Shown here: positions 1 through 8,084 of the stretch, in pieces
How the letters are laid out: the number at the start of each line of letters is the position of its first letter
Numbering within the stretch: the first letter of the stretch is position 1
Position numbers and translations under genes: made by a program
Assembly: GCA_027596195.1 (NCBI GenBank)
Contig: JADGJG010000705.1
Location: 1-13,852, forward strand
Length of the DNA: 13,852 nucleotides
Reading direction: 5' to 3'
Origin: Podochytrium sp. JEL0797
Lineage: Eukaryota > Chytridiomycota > Chytridiomycetes > Chytridiales > Chytriomycetaceae
Notes under the pieces: model-generated
Told to the model about the DNA's origin: nothing
The model's input: the letters and a program-made list of their open reading frames with translations, nothing else
Databases searched by the model: none

Positions 1-1362
1 TTGAAATAACTGAACCGACATTGCGCTCCCCACCACCCAGCCACATTGATCACCTCTCGACCCTCAACACCCACGAATCCATCCAAGAAGCCCTCAACCT
101 GACCACCAGCGACACGCACCTCACGAAAACGATCCTCTCGGCCAAACACGAGCTGTCCACGTACCACTTTATGATGGCGTTTACGATGCATTTTGTGCGA
201 TCCACGAGGGCCTCTCTGAACCTCAACAAGCACAATACGTTGTATAACCTGTATTCGCGCGTGTTGAGTAGTGATTTGTTTGTGAAGGAGGCGTTTGTGC
301 AGGAGGTGGTGCGGAAATTGAGGTGTGTTTGTGGTCAAATGTTGTTCTTTTTTCATTGACCCCCCCCCCCCCCCCGTATCCAGATGGATTCAACCCGCCC
401 AACTCGCTTCAACCCTCGAACTCTGGATCAACCTCCTCCAACACTGCAAACGCTCCGACATTGTCTCTACCGAAATTGAACACCTCGAGAACCTCTTGAC
501 GGAATTCAACGAACGTTTCAAACCCGACATGGATGCAGACGAATCGGACTCTTCCTCCGAAGACGACGCGGACGCGCGGTTTTTGAAAGTATCGAGTGCG
601 ATGGATTCGGCGTATCGACGCAAGACGAAAGTTTCGCAACGGGCCGGGGTGGTTGTGCAGGTGAAGGAGGGGAGTTTTGAGGTGTTTGCGTTGAGGGCTT
701 GTCAGATTTTTGAGCGGTTTGTGGGGTAAGCATATTGAGGGGAGTGGGGGGGGGGGGGGTTCGATAGTATTTCTCACGTTGTTTTTGCTCCACTAGCGCG
801 CATACCAAGCATTACACGGATTATCTGTTCAACGAGATTTACTATTTCCAAGACGACAAGATTGTGACGAAGGTGTGATATCACAATCGGCTCACTTTGG
901 TCGCTAACAAAAGCACTTTTTTTTCGGGACCAATCTCTTATAATAGAACTTCCAACCCCAACCACGACCCATCATCCAATCAGCCCTCGGCGCCGCCTCC
1001 GAATACCTCTCGTGCGAATGCTGCGCGGCCTCGGGCGTATTGCACGCGAACGCGATTGATATTTGCTTGTTGTACAAGTTGCATTCGGAGTGTGGACATT
1101 TGATTAACCTGTATGATTTGTTTAATGGGTTTGAGCTTGTGGTGGCGAAGGAGAGGCCGGAACCGAGTTTGGGGGATATTCAGTACGTTTTTTTTGCTCC
1201 TCCCCCACCACCCAACAACCTCCTCCTTTTTTTTGCTTAACCCATTTTTTTCTCAGAGCGCGGTTTTCGGCTGGATTGACACACCTTGAGTTTTTGGGAT
1301 TCATTAAACCCACGACACGCAAGACGGATCATGTTTTAAAAATGACTGCGAGTTTTTTGTGA
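1..1362 (+). CDS. ORC3: ORC3, origin recognition complex subunit 3 (C-terminal part, 5' cut by window)
   Basis: Subunit of the nuclear origin recognition complex, which marks replication origins and loads MCM helicase. Exons rebuilt by hand: about 41-322, 384-725, 797-872, 947-1182 and 1257-1362 (stop 1360-1362), giving about 346 residues that keep one frame through four GT-AG introns. Near the end it reads AIDICLLYKLHSECGHLINL, and the terminus reads LEFLGFIKP, then RKTDHV; these match the conserved ORC3 C-terminal winged-helix region. An acidic Asp/Glu/Ser stretch lies in exon 2 (about 532-570). The first exon could begin at 41, after a CCCAG acceptor with a CTGAAC branch-like motif, or continue upstream, because the frame is open back to base 3. 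Known ORC3 proteins are about 600-700 residues, so roughly half is missing to the left. The family call is confident; the left boundary is not. Confidence 0.9.
360..375 (+). repeat. C16 homopolymer in ORC3 intron 1
   Basis: An uninterrupted run of 16 C lies directly before the GTATCCAG acceptor of ORC3 intron 1 (323-383). It probably serves as the polypyrimidine tract. Its length is likely polymorphic and prone to sequencing error, but an error here would not affect the exons. Confidence 0.9.
746..759 (+). repeat. G14 homopolymer in ORC3 intron 2
   Basis: A run of 14 G lies inside ORC3 intron 2 (726-796), 20 bases after the GTAAGC donor. It is complementary to the C16 run of the preceding intron. 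Confidence 0.9.
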
Positions 1363-1617
1363 TTTTTTTGTTGTTATTTTTTATCCCAATTCAACGCTAT
1401 TTATTGCCTGTTATTGTTTTCCACTTTTTTTCGTATCAAGAGGAAAGGAATAGGGGAATGGGAAGAGGAATACCTATGATGGAAAGAAAAGCGAGAAAGG
1501 GGCAAACCTTTTCTGGAAAGGGATCTGCTCTTATTTCTTTTACGATTGCATTTACATAAACCGACCTTCCCTTTTTACCATCCGCATTTTCAAAAAAACA
1601 CTTCTTCGTTCCGCTGC
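1363..1617. other. Intergenic, no gene seen
   Basis: T-rich 3' flank of ORC3 followed by purine-rich sequence (about 1441-1505) and pyrimidine-rich sequence leading to the ATG at 1618. No exact AATAAA was found after ORC3. Short open frames here lack recognisable features. Confidence 0.5.
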
Positions 1618-2109
1618 ATGTCCACTGAACTTCAATTCTCCCAATCTTTCAAAACGTCCCTCATGAATCGCGGCCATCGCTACCCCCCTACCGCATCCAC
1701 TTACACGATTTCTTGGACAACGTCTTTGAAAGAGCCAGCACAGACAGGCTGGAAATTTCGGAAATTGAACTGACGCAGGCGAAGGTTGAGTTTTTGAACT
1801 TGTCTGAATATCATTCTGGGATTGGCAAGATGCCAATTATGGCGGCATTATGCGCCCTGCTTTATACTCCCTTCATGCATCATACTGGCGAACGCCATGT
1901 TTGTGAGCCGGGTCCCTCAATTGCTGTTGGGGGTTCCTCTGGCGAAAGTCCTTTATTTTCAATCAGCTGGACCTGTCAAGGGCATATGGAATTGGTTGAC
2001 AGATTTGAGTTTGCTGGTTGGTGGGAGTTGGGTGATTGCGGGTCTTGGCCTTCAGAGAATAATTGGTAGCAGGAGTGTTGAAAACCGGGAGGCGCAAACG
2101 TCCAGCTGA
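1618..2109 (+). pseudogene. Possible broken membrane-protein gene, unrecognised
   Basis: An ATG at 1618 (MSTELQFSQSFKTSLMNRGH) follows an A-rich leader and looks like a genuine start, but this frame stops at 1771-1773. A second frame, open from about 1629, reads PPYRIHLHDFLDNVFERAST and continues with an amphipathic, acidic segment to about residue 60. One base missing in the C6 run at 1683-1688 would join the two. After about 1820 the original frame is open again and hydrophobic (ANAMFVSRVPQLLLG, then LTDLSLLVGGSWVIAGLG), ending at 2107-2109. No good GT-AG intron explains either switch. I read this as a degraded gene, or a gene with sequence errors, encoding a small protein with a hydrophobic C-terminus. 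I do not recognise the family. Confidence 0.35.
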
Positions 2110-2966
2110 TGCAAAAATGAAACGACTTCAGCCGCGACACGGCACGCTCGAGGACAGTCGAATTTTTAACCTGGTTCCGAAAACCCGCTGGGGAGGAGCT
2201 GGGAATCGAGGCGTTGTAACCGATACAAAACCAAGGAAGGGTGCCGGGACGAGGGGTCGGATGCCAACGATCACAACAAGAGGGAAAGCAACGGAAGGGT
2301 GCTGGTCTCCAGGAAACATCCCTGCAGAGCGAGGGCGAACAAGGAGCGCACCTCAAGCAATCCAAACAATCTCTGAAAATGCCAATAACGAAGCGAGACT
2401 AGACGCCATCTTCTGCCCAAAGGCGGGTGTAAGTAGCCACTCGAGAGTTCAGGCCACGGGCCATCTCATGTGACAGCAACATCCAGTCATACCGCGCCGA
2501 GCAGAGTCGTTTCGAAATGCCTTTCCGAATCTATTCCAACCTGCGTAATCTCACCCTCTCGAAACTCCTTGAAGGGCGTGCGTTACAGATCCTTATTACC
2601 TTTTTTCCTCAATCTCTCTCGAACTAACTGCTAAACAAATAGAGATCTATTCTCCCCGCATCTCTCGCGTCTTCCTTCACGCTGCGGCAGGAATCGCCAA
2701 AACACCCCGCGCAATTAACTTCGCTCTCCGGTGCTCACCGTATACGAAAACCGGCGGGAGGTTACTGCTAAACAAATAAAGTTTAGTGGTTTTGGCACAA
2801 GCCCGCATTCTAACTCTATGGTATATTTGAAGTTGATATATTTGTGAATAGAGTTACGAGTGAGCGCGCCTCAAACAGCGTCAAAATGATCGAGATCAGT
2901 CGCTGTCGTGTCATCAATGTTTTCGCGCTGGGCTCAACCAACAATGAGATATATTACATTTTGTAT
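2110..2966. other. Long intergenic stretch with no supported gene
   Basis: The open frame at 2063-2473 begins at TTG and is Arg/Gly/Thr-rich without motifs, so I do not call it. From 2480 to 2966 stops are frequent in all frames. The only structure noted is an exact 15-base direct repeat at 2627-2641 and 2764-2778. Confidence 0.5.
2627..2778 (+). repeat. 15-base direct repeat flanking a 122-base segment
   Basis: ACTGCTAAACAAATA occurs at 2627-2641 and again at 2764-2778. The enclosed segment is GC-richer and has no open frame. It could be a small inserted element with a long target duplication, or a slippage or recombination product. No terminal inverted repeats are obvious. Confidence 0.55.
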
Positions 2967-3835
2967 ATTTTTTTTGTCTTGCGGCGGACCCCACCTGACT
3001 GCAATGAGTCTGTGCCTGGTATACCCAGGCGGATATTGTTGGTGTCATGAACCAAGTCGCATGTAAATCAATCTGCCAAGACACGGTTTCAAAATGCGGA
3101 ACGCTTTTCAGCAGCTTGGGGCAGTCTTCGGCGCTGCCCGATTGCAATGGGGGTATTCTGACTGCGTCGATTCCATATTCTACTACTCCAAACTGCCTGG
3201 GTCACAATGCTGCAAACACGACTACTGGACTTCCCGCGTTTAATACAACGCAGCCAATCAGCCCGCGTCCTTGATTTTGCTTCCGAAACAAAATTTCGAC
3301 GCGAGCAACCCATCAGCGCCTCTCCCAAACATAAAGGGGACAAACATGCGCGGCACCATGTTGTTTGCCATGCCGCAGTATATGGGCACTGTATTTTCGC
3401 TGATTGCGTCACTCGTGACTTTTCCGGTCTGTTTCTTGTGAAATGGGAGTACCCTGGATATATTCTGAGATATATCATTGGTGGAATATGTGCTGTGCAT
3501 CTGATTTACGTGATTCCTGGGCTGAATGTGAACGCCGACTGTGTCGATGCAATCACACAATCCACTCATTCTTGGTGAACCTCCACACAGTCTACTTTGT
3601 TATCAAAACCGAATACGCAATGGCAAACACGCGCGTCAATCAAGCAACCGACAAACCAAAAGCTTTGCAAACTGAACTCCAACAAATTCTCGCGGAGGCG
3701 GGTCGACCTTTGGGATTGGGTCTCTCCATCACAATCATGTTACTCATCATTGTGTCTGGAATGGGGATTCTTCTCTTTGCCATCGATATTGACTCCGGTT
3801 CCCAAAGTAGTGAAATTCTAGAATCGTAAAGCTTT
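2967..3835 (+). pseudogene. Decayed Frizzled-like receptor gene (paralogue of the gene at 4152)
   Basis: Homologous to the intact receptor gene next door, including its 5' flank (TTTTTTTGTCTTG). The equivalent start at 3004 reads MSLCLVYPGGYC, then runs out of frame to an early stop because about 240 bases are missing (the rest of exon 1 and the intron). Further damage: a two-base insertion near 3265 that brings in a TGA; loss of the stretch between the cysteine-rich region and helix 1 (near 3390); loss of helices 3-5 (junction near 3568); and loss of everything from the extracellular loop before helix 7 to the C-tail (junction near 3793). The last break is followed by sequence matching the C-terminal codons of the intact gene. 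The part at 3571-3792 differs from 5310-5531 at only 3 positions, far less than the rest. No function is expected for the product. Confidence 0.9.
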
Positions 3836-4151
3836 ATTTTTTTGAGAAGGGATTAGAAGTATTCTATGCATTTGTTGTTTGAAACGCGTTACTCGTTACG
3901 GCGCAAAAATAAAATGATAAAAGGCCCTTTCAAAGATTGACACTTTGTTACGACTTTACCCCCTTGATTCCTGGAGGCTTGCGTGAGCGTCTTGTTAAAC
4001 TCTCCAAAAATAATATCTGCTGACATTTGTCGCAAGCGCAAAAACATGCCAGGGACCTGTAAATGTAACCTGAGTTTGAGGGATAAACACGAACAGAAAA
4101 GATTGACATTTTGATCTCTTTTTTTGTCTTGTGGTGAACCAACTGACCTCA
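3836..4151. other. Intergenic region upstream of receptor gene FZL-1
   Basis: No gene is supported. An imperfect 16-base direct repeat, AAAGATTGACACTTTG at 3932-3947 and AAAGATTGACATTTTG at 4098-4113 (one mismatch), brackets the segment. The second copy lies 38 bases before the receptor ATG and could be a promoter or 5' leader element. No clear TATA box was found. Confidence 0.5.
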
Positions 4152-5796
4152 ATGAATCTGTGCCTGGTATACCCAGGCGGATATTGTTCCCGCGTGGTCA
4201 CATATCCTGTGAGTTTGCCAACAAACTTGACGGTTCGCCAGGTCGAAGCAACAATGACCTCATCTGGAATGGATTTACTCTTGTCTTTCAACGCAACGCC
4301 GTCGTTCACGCCTTGCATCGACGCGTTTCTGACATGGACGTGTTATTCTGCATATCCAAGCTGCGAAAATGGCAAGCCTTTATTCAAATGGACGCGTTTT
4401 TTTGATGTTAACTCTGGACAACTCAGGCAGCGTGAACCAAGTCGCGTGTAAATCAATCTGCCAGGACACGGTTTCAAAATGCGGAACACTTTTCAGCAGC
4501 TTGGGTCAATCTTCGGCGCTACCTGATTTCAATGCGAACATCCTGACGGCTTCGATTCCCTATTCGACAGGTCCAAACTGCCTGGGTCATAATACCGCAA
4601 ACACAACTACTGGAAGTCCCGCGGTTAATTTAACGCAGCCAATCTGCCCGTCCTTGATTTTGCTGCCAAACCCAAATTTCGACGCGAGCAATCCAACGGC
4701 ACCTCTCCCAAACATTGGGGGCCAAACATGTACGGGACCATGTTGTTTTCCATGCCCCACTATAGGAGCACTGTATGAAAAAGAATCTGTCACTTCCGCA
4801 TATCGAAATGTGTTTGCGTTGCAATCGGTTTCTCTGATTGCGTCACTCGTGACTTTTTCCGGTCTGTTTCTTGTGAAATGGGAGTACCCTGGATATATGC
4901 TGAGATATATCGCTGGTGGAATATGTGCTGTGCATCTGATTTACGTGATTCCTGGGCTGAATGAAAACTCCGGCTGTGTCGACGCAATCACGCAATCCAC
5001 TCAAACCAACAGCAAAGTTTGCTTCTTCCAAGGATTCATGTTCTTTTTCCTTACTCCTTACATATTGCTATGGGTTTCAATCTTTGCAATCAGCCTCAAT
5101 ATGCTGCTTGTGCGTGGAAACCCCGTCTTTCAAGATTTTCACGCCTATTTTTGCATCGGAACTGTTGTCCTTTCCCTCGCAATGCCAATTATACTGTCCG
5201 CTTCCTCTCTAATTGAGAATTCTTTCTTCTCGTGCGGGTTCGGAACTAATATCGAATTATCAAAGCAAACCTTTTTTTACCCCATTGCAACCGTTACCGT
5301 TCCAACATGCTTGGTGAACCTCCACACAGTCTACTTTGTTATCAAAACCGAATACGCAATGGCAAACACGCGCGTCAATCAAGCAACCGACAAACCAAAA
5401 GCTTTGCAAACTGAACTCCAACAAATTCTCGCGGAGGCGGGTCGATCTTTGGGATTGGGTCTCTCCATCACAATCATGTTACTCATCATTGTGTCTGGAA
5501 TGGGGATTCTTCTCTTTTCAATCGATATTGACCCGCACAATCATTTGTGGGCTCAAGAATGGTACACGTGCGCTATGAGTGGGAACACGCGAACCCAATG
5601 CGCCAAGGCGATTGATGGTCAGATTCCTAGCATGACGATTTGGAAAGTTGTTTACGGTGGTTATGCACTTTTTGGATTGGTGACTGGTGTCATTTTGGGA
5701 CCCAGATCAGTGCGACTTTGGTGGGCTCACCTGTTCCCATCAAAGAAGAGAAATTCTGGAATCGCACATCCCCGTTCAGGCGGCAGTGTCAACTGA
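4152..5796 (+). CDS. Frizzled-like (class F) seven-helix receptor FZL-1
   Basis: Predicted cell-surface receptor of 529 residues; exons 4152-4371 and 4427-5796. The N-terminal domain (about residues 4-125) has Frizzled CRD-type cysteine spacing: C4, C12, then PC(55), TC(64), SC(71), AC(81), IC(85), KC(92). A second cysteine-rich patch (C175, C179, C180, C183) precedes helix 1. Hydrophobic helices lie near 203-223, 230-250, 272-301, 316-338, 357-380, 415-440 and 475-500, ending in GPRSVRLWW before a basic tail. Family knowledge: Frizzled/Smoothened-like receptors occur in amoebae and some early fungi; the ligand here is unknown. The start is the first ATG of the homologous block; no signal peptide precedes the CRD. 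The intron (4372-4426) must use a GC donor (GCAAGC) to keep the frame; it sits at the same codon and phase as in the paralogues. The CRD cysteine expected at residue 108 is Phe. The metazoan Frizzled KTxxxW motif is absent. Confidence 0.82.
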
Positions 5797-5814
5797 ATCG
5801 TACTTTGTTTTTTG

Positions 5815-5820
5815 AATAAA
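5815..5820 (+). terminator. Poly(A) signal AATAAA of FZL-1
   Basis: AATAAA lies 18 bases after the stop codon of the receptor gene and is followed by a T-run. Confidence 0.7.
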
Positions 5821-5829
5821 TTTTTTAAG

Positions 5830-5848
5830 TGTCTCAATATGTGAGACA
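5830..5848. repeat. Perfect inverted repeat (7-bp stem, 5-nt loop)
   Basis: TGTCTCA and TGAGACA flank ATATG. The hairpin sits 33 bases after the receptor stop and just beyond its poly(A) signal. It may be a 3' end element or chance. Confidence 0.5.
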
Positions 5849-5962
5849 ATAACATACCCCTTGGGGTTTAGTATAGCATAGGTAAAAATAGCGGCAAAAA
5901 GAGAGAAAACGAGTTCGTACAACAGAATCACATCCAACAGAACCGAGACAGAAGAAAAAAAA

Positions 5963-6030
5963 GGTCAGACCCGGATTCGAAAAAGGGTTCGGGTATCAGA
6001 AACCCGGGTGCTGACCGCTACACTACAACC
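5963..6030 (-). tRNA. tRNA-Gln(CUG)-like, degenerate, probable pseudogene
   Basis: Read on the minus strand, the segment starts GGTTG, carries a perfect A-box-type D arm (TAGTGTAGCGG) and a five-pair anticodon stem (CGGGT with ACCCG) around loop TTCTGAT, so the anticodon is CUG (glutamine). It ends TTCGAATCCGGG then TCTGACC, and a T8 run follows as a Pol III terminator. It resembles eukaryotic tRNA-Gln, but is only 68 bases long. The 5' acceptor strand pairs imperfectly (one mismatch, two G-U), and the T stem has two T-C mismatches where a CCCGG strand is expected. I infer a decayed or dubious copy. Confidence 0.65.
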
Positions 6031-6093
6031 ATGATATTATTGCACGACTATGCACTACTAGGCTTTTTTGATTATTGTATCAAGGCTTGCCTT

Positions 6094-6099
6094 TTTATT
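6094..6099 (-). terminator. Poly(A) signal of the allantoinase gene
   Basis: AATAAA on the minus strand, 31 bases beyond the allantoinase stop codon. Confidence 0.65.
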
Positions 6100-6129
6100 C
6101 TTCTGATTCGAGAAACCAAACAACAACAT

Positions 6130-7573
6130 TCACAGATTGGCTTTAGCGCCGTTACCAGCATCACCTGCAGGAGGAAACTCGGCCCTCCAATGTCTCGCCA
6201 TCTCCTCACGCGTGCAAACCCACACATCGTCAAATTGCGCGACTATTTCACAATGAAATCATAAATCAGCCCATCAAACAATCAACACCCCAAAAACAGA
6301 AAACTCACCATACTCCATAAACCGTCTCAACCCTTCCACCCGCCCAGGCCTCCCCACAATCCTCGCGTGCAACCCAATATTCAACATTTTCCCGCCTTCT
6401 CTCCGCAAACAGTCAAACGCGTCCTTCAAGTAAACGAAGAACCCGTCGGGAGACGTGAACCCAGGCGGGACGCAAAACTTCATGTCGTTCGAATCGAGGG
6501 TGTATGGAATCACGAGGTGGGTCGGCAGCGTGGGAAGGTAGTAGGGGAGGTCATCCGAGTAAGAGTCGGAGTCGTAGAGGAGGGGAAGTCCGAGTTTTTT
6601 GAATTCTTCAATGACAATCTTTTTGGAAGGGTGAATTGTGAGGTTTTCAATGGTTGTGCGTATTCAGAGTAGCTCAGAAAACTCAACTTGACGACTGTTG
6701 GCCGAAATGCGACCCGTGTACCATCCAGCTGGAGGTTGACCAATTGCAGATTGGATCGCTTCGATTCCTTTGAGCACGTGCTTGCGCTCCTCGGCTTCAG
6801 AAAGCGCTGCGTAGTTGATCCATCTATTGGAGAGGTTTGATTCACGCGGTGTCAGTGAATCATGTCAAGGAGAGGAGGATTTGGAGGCGGGACGCGAAAC
6901 CACAAAACAAAACCGCGTTAGAGCCAAACGCGGAGCATACCTGTAGTTGTGACACGCGATCTCATGTCCAGCAGCATGCATGGCTTGCACGGGTGCTGGG
7001 TTCAGTTCGACGGCCCTTCCGACCGCATAACACGTGAATTTCCAGCCGCGTTCTTCAAACAGATGCATGATTCTCCATCTGACGCGAATAGAGAGACAAT
7101 TAAGGGAAACATCCGGCACCCGTGGTAGGGACAACAAGCAACAAACTCACACTCCAACACGGGATCCATATTCGTACTGCGATTCCCTGTGCACAAATTA
7201 AATGCTTAGAAACCAAACACGAAGTGACTATCGATATGGGGGTACTACATGTTCATGTCTCGTTGGGTTTGCGGTTGGCTTCCGGGTGTCTGCGGGACCA
7301 ATGGAAGTCAGCGGATTCGAACGAGCGAGTGACACCGTACCTCGTTCAGAAAGACCTCGGAGTGCGAGTCTTGGTTCAAGGGGGTGTTCTCCCCGCCCTC
7401 TTCGTACTGATCCAACCATCCAACATGGGAAGCCATGAGTGAGTGGCGTAAGATCGATAAGACTGGTCCCGACTCACGTTGAGCACAAAGGACACGGCAA
7501 TGCGCGCCTTGTTGGGCCAGTTTGGATTGGGCGGAGTGCTTCCGTATCCCGCAAGGTCTCGCGTTGCAAACAT
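6130..7573 (-). CDS. puuE: Allantoinase, PuuE type (polysaccharide-deacetylase fold)
   Basis: Hydrolyses (S)-allantoin to allantoate in uric acid breakdown. Eight exons joined by hand on the minus strand: 7573-7478, 7406-7341, 7289-7249, 7186-7151, 7078-6941, 6823-6688, 6618-6309 and 6242-6130. Together they give 311 residues, the usual PuuE length, with every junction in phase. Family landmarks in order: MFATRDLAGYGSTPPNPNWP, ARIAVSFVLN, YEEGGEN (residues 33-39), RDMNMESQYEYGSR across exons 3-4, GHEIACHNYRW, PAGWYTGR, LYDSDSYSDDLPYY, IGLHARIVGRPGR, and FDDVWVCTREEMARHW at the end. The PuuE enzyme of Pseudomonas fluorescens is reported to be metal-independent and unrelated to the amidohydrolase allantoinase (DAL1) of yeast. 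Introns are 41-117 bases; the first exon-6 donor choice is GTTGAG, which is weak. It diverges from the hydroxyisourate hydrolase gene across 93 bases, suggesting shared control. No peroxisomal signal is evident. Confidence 0.93.
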
Positions 7574-7666
7574 GTGATTCCGATCGAGATTCGAGGTTGT
7601 TTTCTTCCCGAACCGAAAAACCTGTCAAACAACTCCCTCCACAGAACCTGTCAAACAACCACGAGA
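7574..7666. promoter_or_regulatory. Shared divergent promoter of allantoinase and HIU hydrolase genes
   Basis: Only 93 bases separate the two ATGs, so both 5' leaders and core promoters must lie here or inside the coding regions. It contains an exact 15-base direct repeat, AACCTGTCAAACAAC, at 7619-7633 and 7645-7659 (26-base period). No TATA box is visible. A regulator site is inference. Confidence 0.6.
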
Positions 7667-8020
7667 ATGGCAACCATCTCCTCGCACGTGCTCAACACCA
7701 CCACCGGAAAGCCCGCCGCTGGAGTCCCCGTGACCCTGTCTGTGGGAACCCCTTCCCCCACTGGAGCACCAGACGCGATCGCGTGGGACCAAGTGGGCGA
7801 TGCCGTGGCAACCAACGCGGACGGCCGCCTTGCGAAGCCCTTCGTGATGCATCGGGAGAATGGGGCGGCAACGCTGTTGCGGCTGCGCTTTGCGACTGAC
7901 TCTCTCAGCGTGTTTTATCCGTACGTGGACATTGTGTTTCGGATGGATGAGGATGCGAAACACGTCCACATTCCGCTGCTGCTGAGTCCCTATTCGTACT
8001 CGACATACCGGGGCAGTTGA
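7667..8020 (+). CDS. URAH: 5-hydroxyisourate hydrolase (transthyretin-like)
   Basis: Converts 5-hydroxyisourate, the urate oxidase product, to OHCU. It is a single-exon gene of 117 residues, the normal length of the family. Catalytic landmarks are present: His7 in SSHVLNTTTGKPA, Arg54 in NADGR, His101 in HVHIPLLLSP, and the diagnostic C-terminal YRGS (114-117) that separates HIU hydrolase from transthyretin. The start ATG at 7667 has an AGAATGG context and places the N-terminus as in homologues. It diverges from the allantoinase and converges on the OHCU decarboxylase, which performs the next step. The C-terminus is not a peroxisomal SKL-type signal. An A-box-like DNA repeat precedes the gene in the shared promoter. 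Confidence 0.96.
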   Translation: MATISSHVLNTTTGKPAAGVPVTLSVGTPSPTGAPDAIAWDQVGDAVATNADGRLAKPFVMHRENGAATLLRLRFATDSLSVFYPYVDIVFRMDEDAKHVHIPLLLSPYSYSTYRGS

Positions 8021-8037
8021 GCGAGTGTTTATTTGCG

Positions 8038-8043
8038 AATAAA
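8038..8043 (+). terminator. Poly(A) signal of HIU hydrolase gene
   Basis: AATAAA starts 18 bases after the stop codon. Confidence 0.7.
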
Positions 8044-8069
8044 GAGAGACTCATCCCATGTGCTTGCCG

Positions 8070-8075
8070 TTTATT
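8070..8075 (-). terminator. Poly(A) signal of OHCU decarboxylase gene
   Basis: AATAAA on the minus strand, 10 bases past the stop. Only 64 bases separate the two convergent stops, so the 3' ends of the two transcripts almost certainly overlap. Confidence 0.65.
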
Positions 8076-8084
8076 ACAAGACAG

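Noticed and set aside
2063..2473. 136-codon open frame after the possible broken gene
   Set aside because: It begins at TTG, is Arg/Gly/Thr-rich with no motif, and shows no splice or codon-bias support.
2627..2778. Transposable element between the 15-base direct repeats
   Set aside because: No open frame, no terminal inverted repeats and the repeats are longer than usual target duplications; kept only as a direct repeat.
7439..7666. N-terminal extension of HIU hydrolase
   Set aside because: It lies over allantoinase exon 1 on the other strand and starts at a non-family position; 7667 fits the family length.
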